Positions 43,789 through 53,104 are shown, numbered from the stretch's first letter. The stretch: DNA of 64,000 nt from Roseateles_B sp051857535 (GCF_051857535.1 NZ_JBPZGY010000004.1:310001-374000); one strand, 5' to 3'. Notes: generated from the sequence alone by a model not told the origin. Program-made: numbers and translations.

Positions 43789-45432
43789 TCAGGCCTTCTT
43801 GTGGCTCAGGGCCGCCTTGATGAAGGCGGTGAACAGCGGATGGCCATCCCAGGGCGTGGACTTGAACTCGGGGTGGAACTGCACGCCGACGAACCAGGGG
43901 TGCACCTCGCGCGGCAGCTCGACCATCTCAGTCAGCTTCTCGCGCTGGGTGATGGCCGAGATCACCAGACCGGCCGCCTGCAGCTTGTCGAGGTAGTGCT
44001 CGTTGGCTTCGTAGCGGTGGCGGTGACGTTCCGTCACGACCGGGCCGTAGATGTCATGGGCCAGGGTGCCGGGTTTGACGTCCGAGCTCTGGGCGCCCAG
44101 GCGCATGGTGCCGCCGAGGTCGCTCTTTTCGTCACGCTTCTGGATGGAGCCGTCGGCGTCCTGCCATTCGTCGATCAGGGCGATGACCTTGTGCGGAGCG
44201 TCGGGGTCGAACTCGGTGGAGTTCGCGCCTTCCAGGCCGGCCATGTGGCGGGCGTATTCGATGGTCGCGACCTGCATGCCCAGGCAGATGCCCAGATAGG
44301 GCACCTTGTGCTCGCGGGCGTACTGGGCCGCGAGGATCTTGCCTTCCACGCCGCGCTTGCCGAAGCCGCCGGGCACCAGGATGGCGTCGAACTTGGCCAG
44401 CTGCGAGATGCTTTCGCGGTCCAGCAGCTCGGAGTCGATGTACTCGATGTTGACGCGGGCATGGTTGTGGATGCCGGCGTGGCGCAGGGCCTCGTTGAGC
44501 GACTTGTACGAATCCGACAGGTCGGTGTACTTGCCGCACATGGCGATGGTGACTTCGGTCTTGGGGTTCTCGACCTCATAGACCAGGCTGTCCCAGCGCT
44601 TGAGGTCGGTGGACTTGGTGTTGAGCTGCAGCTTGGTGCAGATCAGCTGGTCCAGGCCCTGCTCGTGCAGCATGCGCGGCACCTTGTAGATGGTGTTGAC
44701 GTCCCACATGGAGATCACACCGTACTCGGGCACATTGGTGAACAGCGAGATCTTCTCGCGCTCGTCGTCCGGGATGCGACGGTCGGCGCGGCACAGCAGG
44801 GCATCGGGCTGCACGCCGATCTCGCGCAGCTTCTGCACCGTGTGCTGGGTGGGCTTGGTCTTGAGCTCGCCAGCGGCGGCAATCCACGGCACGTAGGTCA
44901 GGTGCACGAAGGCGGTGTTCGTGGGGCCCAGCTTCAGGCTCATCTGACGAGCGGCTTCCAGGAAGGGCAGGGACTCGATGTCACCCACGGTGCCGCCGAT
45001 CTCCACGATGGCCACATCGACCGCATCCGGCGTGCCGGTACCGGCGCCGCGCTTGACGAATTCCTGGATTTCGTTGGTGATGTGCGGGATCACCTGCACG
45101 GTCTTGCCCAGGTAGTCCCCACGGCGCTCCTTCTCCAGTACCGACTTGTAGATCTGGCCGGTGGTGAAGTTGTTGCTGCGCTTCATCCGGGTGGTGATGA
45201 AACGCTCGTAGTGACCCAGGTCCAGGTCGGTCTCGGCACCGTCATCGGTGACGAAGACTTCGCCGTGCTGGAAGGGGGACATCGTGCCCGGATCCACATT
45301 GATGTAGGGATCCAGCTTGATGAGGGTGACGGAGAGGCCGCGCGATTCGAGGATGGCAGCCAGAGAGGCCGATGCGATGCCCTTGCCGAGGGAGGACACC
45401 ACACCGCCGGTGACGAAGACGTACTTGGTCAT
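43789..45432 (-). CDS. pyrG: CTP synthase
   Basis: A 547-residue enzyme making CTP from UTP with glutamine. The N-terminal synthetase domain starts TKYVFVTGGVVSSLGKG; the C-terminal glutaminase has the nucleophile in LGICLGMQVATIEYAR and the His-Glu pair in VQFHPEFKS. The ATG at 45432 gives the normal N-terminus. First gene of pyrG-kdsA-DUF1330. Length is typical. Confidence 0.98.
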   Translation of the reverse strand: MTKYVFVTGGVVSSLGKGIASASLAAILESRGLSVTLIKLDPYINVDPGTMSPFQHGEVFVTDDGAETDLDLGHYERFITTRMKRSNNFTTGQIYKSVLEKERRGDYLGKTVQVIPHITNEIQEFVKRGAGTGTPDAVDVAIVEIGGTVGDIESLPFLEAARQMSLKLGPTNTAFVHLTYVPWIAAAGELKTKPTQHTVQKLREIGVQPDALLCRADRRIPDDEREKISLFTNVPEYGVISMWDVNTIYKVPRMLHEQGLDQLICTKLQLNTKSTDLKRWDSLVYEVENPKTEVTIAMCGKYTDLSDSYKSLNEALRHAGIHNHARVNIEYIDSELLDRESISQLAKFDAILVPGGFGKRGVEGKILAAQYAREHKVPYLGICLGMQVATIEYARHMAGLEGANSTEFDPDAPHKVIALIDEWQDADGSIQKRDEKSDLGGTMRLGAQSSDVKPGTLAHDIYGPVVTERHRHRYEANEHYLDKLQAAGLVISAITQREKLTEMVELPREVHPWFVGVQFHPEFKSTPWDGHPLFTAFIKAALSHKKA

Positions 45433-45477
45433 GTCTTGCAGCGTCCGATGCAAGAACGCTGTGGTGGTAAAGCGCGA

Positions 45478-46347
45478 TTATAGCGAGGTCGCGCCGGGGG
45501 CCGCAGCCTCCGCTTCCAGCCTATCCAGCAATTGCAGCACAAGAGCTGCCGTATCGTCGGGCCGCTCGAAGGGATAGAGGTGCCCGCCTTCCATCCAGTG
45601 GAAGTTGTGACCGGCCAGGCGCTTGCTGGCCTCGGCTCCGGCCTGGCGCAGCTCCTCGGACTGCGTGCCCGCCACGAAGGCCACCGGGCAGCGCGGCGGA
45701 TGGCGGCGCATGATGCGGTCGAAGGTGTGGGGCAGGGTGTTGTAGATGCGGGTCTCGATCTCGCGGCGGAATCCCAGGTGGATCTCCCCCTCGATCTCGT
45801 CGAAGCCGCTGGCGATGTAGTCGCGCAGCACGCGCTCGTCCCAGCGGGCGAACTTGTGCTTGCTGGCGAAATGCTCGAACACCACGTCACGCGAGGGCCA
45901 GCGGTGGCGGCGCTGGCTGGAGATCTTGCCGGGCGACACCCGCTCGATCAGCCCCGTCAGCTTGGCCACATGGATGCTGTGCGCCTTCCAGCCCGAGACC
46001 ACCGGCGAGTCCAGCATGAGCAGGCCGCGCGCCAGGTCCGGCCGCTTGCAGGCCGCCAGCAGGCTCACGCCACCGCCCAGCGAATGCCCGGCCAGCATGA
46101 CGGGGCCCGGCGTCTTCATGCGCGGGCGCACCTGGCGCTCGATGAAGTGGATCAGTTGGTCCCGCAGGTGCGGCCAGTTGCTGGTGACGGGGTAGTGCGG
46201 GTCGTGGCCCAGGCGGGGGATGGCATGCACCGTCCAGCCCGCCCGCTCCCAGGTCTCGAACAGCACACGGTAGCAGCCCGCGGGAAAGCCGTTGGCGTGG
46301 GAGAAAACGAGGTGGCGCTCGGCCGGCGCGGGCGGGATCTGGGACAT
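45478..46347 (-). CDS. Alpha/beta hydrolase
   Basis: A 289-residue hydrolase with nucleophile elbow GHSLGGG (LAGHSLGGGVSLLAA) and oxyanion segment FSHANGFPAG; the catalytic His is in MEGGHLYPFERP. A helical lid (about 130-190) with several aromatic and basic residues separates the core halves. No signal peptide. Natural substrate unknown, likely an ester or lactone. It starts 8 bp after the mutS stop, so it may be read with mutS. Confidence 0.85.
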   Translation of the reverse strand: MSQIPPAPAERHLVFSHANGFPAGCYRVLFETWERAGWTVHAIPRLGHDPHYPVTSNWPHLRDQLIHFIERQVRPRMKTPGPVMLAGHSLGGGVSLLAACKRPDLARGLLMLDSPVVSGWKAHSIHVAKLTGLIERVSPGKISSQRRHRWPSRDVVFEHFASKHKFARWDERVLRDYIASGFDEIEGEIHLGFRREIETRIYNTLPHTFDRIMRRHPPRCPVAFVAGTQSEELRQAGAEASKRLAGHNFHWMEGGHLYPFERPDDTAALVLQLLDRLEAEAAAPGATSL

Positions 46348-46355
46348 GGAAGGGT

Positions 46356-48992
46356 TCAGGCGCGGACCAGTTGCTTCAGCTTGTAGAGCTGCTCCAGGGC
46401 CTCGCGCGGGCTCATGGCATCGGGGTCGAGATCATGCAGGGCGTCCAGGGCGGGATGGGTCGCCTCGGCGACAGCCGGGGGCGGCTCGGGCGGCGCCGCG
46501 AACAGGTCGATCTGCGAGTCAGCCTCACCGGCCTTGGCCTCCAGCGCCTCCAGCGTGGCGCGAGCCTGTCGCACCAGGCTGCCGGGCATGCCGGCCAGGC
46601 GGGCCACCTGAACGCCGTAGCTGCGGCTGGCAGGGCCGGGCTGGATCTCGTGAAGGAAGACGATGTCTTCGCCGCTCTCCGCTGCCGAGACGTGCATGTT
46701 CACCGCCTGCGGGTGCTTGGTCGGGAACTCCGTCAGCTCGAAGTAGTGCGTTGCGAACAGGGTGAAGGCCCGGCACTTGTCATGCAGATGGCTGGCGATG
46801 GCGCCGGCCAGTGCCAGACCGTCGAAGGTGGAGGTGCCGCGGCCGATCTCGTCCATCAGCACCAGGGACTGGTCCGTGGCACCGTGCAGGATGGCGGCGG
46901 CTTCGGTCATCTCCAGCATGAAGGTGGACTGGGCATTGGCCAGGTCGTCCGCAGCGCCGATGCGGGTGTGGATGGCGTCCATGGGTCCCAGGCGGCAGCT
47001 GCGCGCCGGCACGTAGGAACCCATGGCCGCCAGCAGGCAGATCAGGGCCACCTGACGCATGAAGGTGCTCTTGCCGCCCATGTTCGGGCCGGTGATGACC
47101 TGCATGCGGGTGCGGGCGTCGAGCCGGCAGTCATTGGCCATGAACTCGCCGGCGCCGGTTTCGCGCAGGCGCATCTCGACGACGGGGTGGCGGCCGCCCT
47201 GGATGTCGATGCAGGGCTGGGGCACGAACTCCGGCCGGGCCCAGCCCAGCGTGGCGGCGCGCTCGGCCAGGGCTGCCAGTGCATCCAGGCTGGCCAGGGC
47301 ACGGCCCAGGCGGGTGAGGGCGGGCAGCTCGTTGATGAGTTCGTCGATCACCAGCTCGTACAGCGCCTTTTCGCGCGACAGCGCGCGCTCCTGGGCGGAG
47401 AGAGCCTTGTCTTCGAAGCTCTTGAGTTCCGGCGTGATGAAGCGCTCGGCGTTCTTGAGGGTCTGGCGGCGCTGGAAGTCCATGGGGACCTTGTCCAGCT
47501 GCCCCGTGGTGACCTCGATGTAGAAGCCGTGCACCTTGTTGTACTGCACGCGCAGATTGGCGATGCCGGTGCGGGCGCGCTCGCGGGCTTCCAGGTCGAG
47601 CAGGTAGGCGTCACAGTTCTGGCTGATGCCGCGCAGCTCGTCCAGCTCCTCGTCGAAGCCGGTGGCGATGACGCCGCCGTCGCGGACCAGCACCGCCGGC
47701 TCCTCGGCGATGGCGCGGCTCAGCAGCTCCGCCAGGTGGGGCGAGGCCAGCAGGCCTTCGCCCAGGGTCTGCAGCAGCACGCTGCCGGCCGCGGGCACCT
47801 GCGAGCGCAGGGCAGGGAGGTTCAACAGCGTGGCGCGCAGGCCGGCCAGCTCGCGCGGGCGCACCTGCCGCAGGGCCACGCGGGCCGCGATGCGCTCCAC
47901 GTCGGAGACCTGGCGCATGGCCTCGCGCAGCCCCTCGAAACCCTTGGTGAGAAAGGTGTCGATGGCTTCGTGCCGCGCCAAGGCCTCGCTGCGCTCGCGC
48001 TTGGGATGCAGCAGCCAATGGCGCAGGGCGCGGCTGCCCATGCCGGTGCGGCAGTTGTCCAGCAGGGAGAGCAGGGTGGGACTGGCCTCGCCGCGCAGGG
48101 TTTGAGTCAGTTCCAGATTGCGCTGGGTGGCGGGCGGAAGATCCAGCAGCTCGGAGGCGCGCTGCACTTGCAGACTCTTGACGTGAGCCAGGGCGCGGCC
48201 CTGGGTGTGCTCGGCGTAGCTCAGCAGCGCCGCGGCGGCGGCCTGCGCGGCCGTCATCTCCTGCGCGTTCAGGCCCTGCAGGCTGGCCACGCCCAGTTGC
48301 TCGCAGAGCTTGCGCAGGCCCAGGGCGGTGTCGAACTGCCAACTGGGGCGGTTGGTGATGGGCAGGCGCGCAGCCAGCACGCCGGCGGGCTGGCGTTCGC
48401 GGTCCACCAGCACCTCGGCCGGGGACAGCCGGGCCAGCCACGATGGCAGTTCCTCGGCACTGCATTCCGCCAGGCCCAACTGGCCCTGGGTGAGCGAGAG
48501 CCAGGCCAGGCCCAGGGTGGGCTTGGCGCGGGCGCCGGTGCTGGCCACGGCCAGCAGAATGCTGTCCTGCTTGTCGGCAAGGAGTTCGGTGTCGGTTACG
48601 GTGCCCGGCGTCACCACTCGCACGACCTTGCGCTCCACCGGCCCCTTGGTGGCGCCTACCTCACCGACCTGCTCGGCAATGGCCACGGCCTCGCCCAGCT
48701 TGATCAGCTTGGAGAGGTAGGACTCCAGCGCATGCACCGGCACGCCGGCCATCACCACGGGCTCGCCACCGCTCTGGCCTCGCACGGTCAGGGTGATGTC
48801 CAGCAGGGCGTTGGCCTTGCGGGCATCGTCGTAGAAGACTTCGTAGAAGTCCCCCATGCGGTAGAAGACCAGGGTGTCCGGGAACTCGGCCTTGATGCGC
48901 AGGTACTGCTGCATCATGGGGGTGTGGGCGGAGAAGTCCTGGGCCGCTGGGGCGGCCTGGGCACTGGCGGCGCTGCTGGAGGCGTGGGCCAT
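46356..48992 (-). CDS. mutS: DNA mismatch repair protein MutS
   Basis: An 878-residue mismatch sensor. FYRMGDFYEVF holds the Phe-x-Glu that stacks on the mispair, the ATPase has Walker A TGPNMGGKST and LVLMDEIGRGTSTFDG, and the C-terminal helix-turn-helix tail is present (SPREALEQLYKLKQLV). The start at ATG 48992 follows family length; the extra N-terminal 15 Ala/Ser-rich residues are not conserved. An open frame to 49097 is not needed. The LexA box at 49148 lies about 155 bp upstream and could influence mutS as well, but is better placed for the opposite gene. Confidence 0.97.
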   Translation of the reverse strand: MAHASSSAASAQAAPAAQDFSAHTPMMQQYLRIKAEFPDTLVFYRMGDFYEVFYDDARKANALLDITLTVRGQSGGEPVVMAGVPVHALESYLSKLIKLGEAVAIAEQVGEVGATKGPVERKVVRVVTPGTVTDTELLADKQDSILLAVASTGARAKPTLGLAWLSLTQGQLGLAECSAEELPSWLARLSPAEVLVDRERQPAGVLAARLPITNRPSWQFDTALGLRKLCEQLGVASLQGLNAQEMTAAQAAAAALLSYAEHTQGRALAHVKSLQVQRASELLDLPPATQRNLELTQTLRGEASPTLLSLLDNCRTGMGSRALRHWLLHPKRERSEALARHEAIDTFLTKGFEGLREAMRQVSDVERIAARVALRQVRPRELAGLRATLLNLPALRSQVPAAGSVLLQTLGEGLLASPHLAELLSRAIAEEPAVLVRDGGVIATGFDEELDELRGISQNCDAYLLDLEARERARTGIANLRVQYNKVHGFYIEVTTGQLDKVPMDFQRRQTLKNAERFITPELKSFEDKALSAQERALSREKALYELVIDELINELPALTRLGRALASLDALAALAERAATLGWARPEFVPQPCIDIQGGRHPVVEMRLRETGAGEFMANDCRLDARTRMQVITGPNMGGKSTFMRQVALICLLAAMGSYVPARSCRLGPMDAIHTRIGAADDLANAQSTFMLEMTEAAAILHGATDQSLVLMDEIGRGTSTFDGLALAGAIASHLHDKCRAFTLFATHYFELTEFPTKHPQAVNMHVSAAESGEDIVFLHEIQPGPASRSYGVQVARLAGMPGSLVRQARATLEALEAKAGEADSQIDLFAAPPEPPPAVAEATHPALDALHDLDPDAMSPREALEQLYKLKQLVRA

Positions 48993-49142
48993 GTCGGCTT
49001 GCGGGATGCTGGAAAAGGGAAACGAGCCGCTGCGGGCTTGCGGGGCTGGCATCTTAGCGGCAGTGGGCGGTGAGCGTGCCTGCGCATGCGTCCGCATCCA
49101 CGCTCCTGAGGAGGCGCTGGGCAGGGCCGAGGAAAAAAATCA

Positions 49143-49171
49143 TTGAATACTGTATGCGCATACAGTATTCT
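49143..49171 (+). promoter_or_regulatory. Sigma70 promoter with embedded LexA (SOS) box
   Basis: TACTGTATGCGCATACAGTA (49148-49167) is a perfect 20-base palindrome and matches the LexA consensus CTG-N10-CAG with AT-rich flanks. It fills the space between a -35 (TTGAAT, 49143) and a -10 (TATTCT, 49166) that are 17 bp apart on the + strand, so bound LexA would block the polymerase. The transcript would start near 49178 and enter the small gene at 49250. A weaker leftward promoter (TTGATT, 16 bp, TACTGT) overlaps the box and might serve mutS. Confidence 0.85.
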
Positions 49172-49249
49172 TGCGCCATCACGAATCAAGGCAGGCACGC
49201 CACCCGGCGCCCCCTGCCACCTGGTCAAGCAATGCAGCGGGAGCAGCAG

Positions 49250-49393
49250 ATGGCAGCGGTCAAGCGCATGAGTGTGAAGATGGGTCGGACGGTGGGACTG
49301 ATGGTCGGCGGCCGCATGCAGGAGCCGGAGTCCTGGATCGTGGGCATTGGCGGTCTGACCGTGCTGGGGCTGGCGCTGGGCGTGCTGGGCTGA
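49250..49393 (+). CDS. SOS-controlled small membrane peptide, unknown
   Basis: A 47-residue peptide. The ATG at 49250 has GGGAG six bases before it; an ATG at 49232 is less well supported. The N-terminal part is basic (K5, R6, K10, R13, R22) and the C-terminus is a hydrophobic helix (residues about 29-47, SWIVGIGGLTVLGLALGVLG) with regularly placed glycines at 32, 34, 35, 40, 44 and 47. Together with the LexA box this recalls SOS-induced membrane peptides such as TisB of E. coli or SidA of Caulobacter, which have no sequence likeness that I can see. Function is therefore inference. No antisense RNA gene was identified. Confidence 0.7.
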   Translation: MAAVKRMSVKMGRTVGLMVGGRMQEPESWIVGIGGLTVLGLALGVLG

Positions 49394-49412
49394 GTGTGGT
49401 GCCTTATTGGCC

Positions 49413-50408
49413 TTATGGCCTCGGGGCCGGCAGGGGGATGAAGTCGTCCTCGCCTGGCACTTTGGGGAAACGGCCCTCGGCCCAGTCCCGGGCCGCCTGC
49501 TCGACACGCTCCTTGCGGCTGGAGACGAAGTTCCACCAGAGGTGCCGGTGTCCATCCAGCGGCCTGCCGCCCAGGAGTACCAGTTCCGTGGGTTCCGGTG
49601 CCCAGGGCGGGGCGCTGAGCTCTAAGGCCGGATGGGGTGGCGCTGCGGTCTGGCTTGATGCCAAGGCGGTGCCGTCTTTGCTTGCTTCGTTGCCAGCCTG
49701 AACATCGCCGCCCCGCGTGCTGTCCTGGGCTGTGTGCAGCACCGCCAACTGTCGCGCTGGTAGCGGCGCTCCCTCAAGCAGCAGGTCCTGGCTGGGGGCG
49801 TAGAGGGCCCATTCTTCCGGCAGCTCGGCCCGCCAGTCGTCCAAGGCAAGGCTGGCCCCCGGCGCCAGGCTCAGGTGCAGGTACAAGGTGCCGGCCGATG
49901 CACGGACTGGCGACTTCAGCCCACCCAGCTGCCCCACCAGAATGCGGATCCTCGCCCCCGGTCGTTCCAGCACGGGCAGGTCCGCGGCAGCCACGTGCTG
50001 GAAGGCGGGTTCGCACTCCTCCTCCTCATGCGGCAAGGCGCACCACAGCTGCAGGCCGTGCATGGCGTAGCGGGCGCCTCGCAGGTGCTCGGGCGCACGT
50101 TCGCTGTGCACGATGCCTTTGCCGGCCGTCATCCAGTTGATGTCGCCCGGGCGGATCTCCTGGCGGGCCCCGGTGCTGTCGTGGTGGAGCAGAGCGCCTT
50201 CGAAGAGATAGCTCACCGTGCTCAGACCGATGTGCGGGTGTGGGCGCACGTCGTGGGCTGGATCGCCATGACTGGTGCTCGGGCCGAAATGATCCATGAA
50301 GATGAAGGGCCCGACGCTGCGCTGGGCCACCGCCGGCAGCAGGCGGGACACCTTGAAGCCACCGCCCAAGTCTTTCTCATGGCCGTGAATGAAGCGTGCT
50401 ACTGGCAT
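49413..50408 (-). CDS. Pirin-family protein (bicupin)
   Basis: A 331-residue bicupin. The N-terminal cupin has the metal ligands in VRPHPHIGLSTVSYLFEGALLHHDS and the conserved GDINWMTAGKGIVHSER. The C-terminal part includes an unusual insert of about 30 residues (AGNEASKDGTALASSQTA), followed by the normal end LVLLGGRPLDGHRHLWWNFV. Some pirins oxidise quercetin; others regulate. Start: ATG 50408 (AAGAG upstream); ATG 50423 is possible. It is convergent with the small SOS gene, 19 bp away. Confidence 0.88.
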   Translation of the reverse strand: MPVARFIHGHEKDLGGGFKVSRLLPAVAQRSVGPFIFMDHFGPSTSHGDPAHDVRPHPHIGLSTVSYLFEGALLHHDSTGARQEIRPGDINWMTAGKGIVHSERAPEHLRGARYAMHGLQLWCALPHEEEECEPAFQHVAAADLPVLERPGARIRILVGQLGGLKSPVRASAGTLYLHLSLAPGASLALDDWRAELPEEWALYAPSQDLLLEGAPLPARQLAVLHTAQDSTRGGDVQAGNEASKDGTALASSQTAAPPHPALELSAPPWAPEPTELVLLGGRPLDGHRHLWWNFVSSRKERVEQAARDWAEGRFPKVPGEDDFIPLPAPRP

Positions 50409-50541
50409 GTCGGTCTCTTTCATGAAGTCAGGTCGGGGCCTGGCAGGATTGTGGCTTGCTGGACTCCGGACCGCGCTGTCGCCGCGTGGCCGCCTCTCCT
50501 GCATTTGTACTCGCCTTGTAACCCGCTGAGGGTGCTCTTCT

Positions 50542-50561
50542 TGTAATATGGTTACCAACTT
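50542..50561 (+). promoter_or_regulatory. Palindromic element upstream of edd, shared with eno (HexR-like)
   Basis: TGTAATATGGTTACCAACTT: an imperfect GTAAT/GTTAC inverted repeat followed by the 11-base GTTACCAACTT found before eno. The match to the gammaproteobacterial HexR consensus is about 12 of 15. It lies 39 bp before the edd ATG, where it would overlap a promoter. Regulation by HexR is the usual control of edd-eda and is inferred here. Confidence 0.6.
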
Positions 50562-50599
50562 AACAAGGGTTGAGTTACATCGACCCGAGGCACAGACGC

Positions 50600-52417
50600 A
50601 TGAACAAGACGCTGCAAACGGTGACCGCCCGCATCCGCGAGCGCAGTGCACCGGCCCGTGAACGCTATCTGGCCGAGGTGGAGCGCCTGGCGCACCGCAA
50701 GAGGGGGCCCGAGCGCATGGGCTGCGCCAACGTGGCCCACGCCTTCGCGGCCATGCCTGCCAACGACAAGCTGCGCCTCGTGGCCGAGCGCCCGACCCAC
50801 CTCGGCGTGGTCACGGCCTACAACGACGTGCTGTCGGCCCACCAGCCCTACGAGCACTATCCCGAGCTGATCCGCGATGAAGCCCGCCGCCATGGCGCGA
50901 CCGTGCAGGTGGCCGGCGGCGTGCCGGCCATGTGTGATGGCGTGACACAGGGCTTGCCGGGGATGGAGCTGAGCCTCTTCTCCCGGGACGCCATCGCCAT
51001 GGGCACCGCCGTGGCCCTGAGTCATGACGTGTTCGACGCCGCCCTGCTGCTGGGCATTTGCGACAAGATCGTGCCCGGCCTGCTGATCGGCGCCCTGAGC
51101 TTCGGCCATCTGCCTTGCGTCTTCGTGCCCGCGGGTCCGATGAGCAGCGGCCTGTCCAACAGCGACAAGGCCAAGGTCCGTGAACTCTTCGCCCAGGGCA
51201 AGGTTGGCCGCGAGGAACTGCTCAAGGCCGAGTCGGCCGCCTACCATGGCGCAGGCACCTGCACTTTCTACGGCACGGCCAACAGCAACCAGATGCTGCT
51301 GGAGGCCATGGGCCTGCATGTGCCAGGTGCCGCCTTCGTGCACCCGCATGACGATCTGCGCGAGCAGCTCAGCCGGGAGGCCGTGCGCCAGGCCCTGCGC
51401 ATCGCGCCGGGTGCCAACTTCACGCCCATCGGCCGCCTGGTGGACGAGCGCTGCATCGTCAATGCCATGGTGGCCCTGCTGGCCACCGGGGGCTCCACCA
51501 ACCACCTGATCCACTGGGTGGCCGTGGCGAGGGCTGCGGGCATCTGCATCGACTGGACGGACTTCTCCGAGCTGTCCGCCGTGGTGCCCCTGCTGGCCCG
51601 CGTCTATCCCAATGGCAGTGCCGACGTGAACCAGTTCCAGGCTGCAGGCGGCCCGGGCTTCGTGATCCGCGAGCTGCTGGGGGCCGGGCTGATGCATGGC
51701 GATGTGCTGACCATCCAGGGGGCTGGCCTTGAAGCCTACGGCCGCGTGCCTCGCGCAGCAGCTGCCGGCGGCATCGAATGGACGGCGCTGCCTGCCGGGT
51801 CGGGCGATGACAGTGTCGTGCGCTGCGCCAGCGCGCCCTTCAGCCCGACCGGCGGCCTGAAGCTGCTGGAAGGCAATCTGGGCCGAGCCGTGATCAAGGT
51901 CTCCGCCGTGCCCGAGGATCGCCATGTGGTCGAGGCGCCCTGCCGCATCTTCAGCGACCAGGATTCCATGCAGGCTGCCTTCAAGGCCGGCGAGCTGGAT
52001 CGCGACGTGGTGGTGGTGGTGCGCTTCCAGGGGCCGCACGCCAACGGCATGCCTGAGCTGCACAAGCTGACGCCGCCGCTGGCCGTGCTGCAGGGCAAGG
52101 GCTTCAAGGTGGCTCTGGTGACCGATGGCCGCATGAGCGGGGCCTCGGGCAAGGTGCCGGCCGCCATCCATGTCAGCCCGGAGGCGCTGGCCGGCGGACC
52201 GCTGGCCCGCTTGCGCGATGGCGATGTGGTCCGCCTCGATGCCGTCACGGGCGAGCTCCAGGCCCTGGTGCCGGCGGACGAATGGACCGTCCGCGAGCTG
52301 GCCACCATCTGCCCCGAGCAAGCATCAGACAATGCCACCGGCCTGGGCCGCAATCTCTTCGGCGGTTTCCGCCGCAACGTCCGCAGCGCCGAGGAAGGCG
52401 CCGTCACCTGGCTTTGA
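50600..52417 (+). CDS. edd: 6-phosphogluconate dehydratase
   Basis: A 605-residue iron-sulphur dehydratase of the IlvD/Edd family making 2-keto-3-deoxy-6-phosphogluconate. Cluster cysteines are in PAMCDGVTQG, LGICDKIVPG and GAGTCTFYGTANSN; TDGRMSGASGKVPAAIHVSPEA lies near the C-terminus. The start at ATG 50600 has a GAGG site about 9 bases before it. eda follows after 28 bp, making the complete Entner-Doudoroff pair. No glucokinase or zwf gene is in the window. Confidence 0.96.
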   Translation: MNKTLQTVTARIRERSAPARERYLAEVERLAHRKRGPERMGCANVAHAFAAMPANDKLRLVAERPTHLGVVTAYNDVLSAHQPYEHYPELIRDEARRHGATVQVAGGVPAMCDGVTQGLPGMELSLFSRDAIAMGTAVALSHDVFDAALLLGICDKIVPGLLIGALSFGHLPCVFVPAGPMSSGLSNSDKAKVRELFAQGKVGREELLKAESAAYHGAGTCTFYGTANSNQMLLEAMGLHVPGAAFVHPHDDLREQLSREAVRQALRIAPGANFTPIGRLVDERCIVNAMVALLATGGSTNHLIHWVAVARAAGICIDWTDFSELSAVVPLLARVYPNGSADVNQFQAAGGPGFVIRELLGAGLMHGDVLTIQGAGLEAYGRVPRAAAAGGIEWTALPAGSGDDSVVRCASAPFSPTGGLKLLEGNLGRAVIKVSAVPEDRHVVEAPCRIFSDQDSMQAAFKAGELDRDVVVVVRFQGPHANGMPELHKLTPPLAVLQGKGFKVALVTDGRMSGASGKVPAAIHVSPEALAGGPLARLRDGDVVRLDAVTGELQALVPADEWTVRELATICPEQASDNATGLGRNLFGGFRRNVRSAEEGAVTWL

Positions 52418-52445
52418 TGGGCCGGTGCACAGCAGAGGAACCCGC

Positions 52446-53075
52446 ATGAGCAATCAGACCCTGAACCTGGCCAGTCACGGCCCCGTGATCCCCGTCATCG
52501 TGATCCAGAAACTGGAGCATGCCGTGCCCCTGGCCGAGGCCCTGGTGGCCGGCGGCGTGCGGGTGCTGGAGGTGACGCTGCGCACGCCCGTCGCCTTGCA
52601 GGCCATGGAAGCCATGGCACGGGCCGTGCCCGAGGCCATCGTGGGCGCCGGCACGCTGCGCACGGCCACGGACGTGGCCGCTGCCAAGAATGCCGGCTGT
52701 CGCTTCGGCGTCAGCCCCGGCTTCAATCATGAGATCGCAGTGGCGGCCCAGGGGCAAGACCTGGCCCTGCTGCCGGGGGTGTCCACGGCCAGCGAGGTCA
52801 TGCAGGCCAACGCGGCCGGCTACACCTTCCTGAAGCTCTTCCCGGCCGTGGCCGTGGGCGGCGTGAACCTGCTGAAGGCCCTGGCCGGGCCCTTCCCGGA
52901 CGTGGCCTTCTGTCCGACCGGCGGAATCACGCAGGAGTCGGCCCCGCAGTTCCTGTCGCTGCCGAATGTGAAGGTCTGCGGCGGTTCCTGGCTCACGCCG
53001 CAGGACGCCATGGATGCCGGCGACTGGGGCCGTATCACCCAACTGGCCCGCGCGACGCACGCTTTGCGCCGCTGA
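52446..53075 (+). CDS. eda: KDPG aldolase
   Basis: A 209-residue class I aldolase that splits 2-keto-3-deoxy-6-phosphogluconate into pyruvate and glyceraldehyde 3-phosphate. The Schiff-base lysine is K130 in GYTFLKLFPA and the general base E42 in RVLEVTLRT; phosphate binding is at CPTGGI. The frame opens earlier inside edd, but ATG 52446 gives the full-length family protein. The gene is coupled to edd. Confidence 0.96.
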   Translation: MSNQTLNLASHGPVIPVIVIQKLEHAVPLAEALVAGGVRVLEVTLRTPVALQAMEAMARAVPEAIVGAGTLRTATDVAAAKNAGCRFGVSPGFNHEIAVAAQGQDLALLPGVSTASEVMQANAAGYTFLKLFPAVAVGGVNLLKALAGPFPDVAFCPTGGITQESAPQFLSLPNVKVCGGSWLTPQDAMDAGDWGRITQLARATHALRR

Positions 53076-53104
53076 GTCTCCCGGACCTGGCGCAAGCCGC
53101 AACG

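Noticed and set aside
46371..49073. A 900-codon open frame on the + strand opposite mutS
   Set aside because: Pure mirror of the mutS coding bias; no domain, and mutS is certain.
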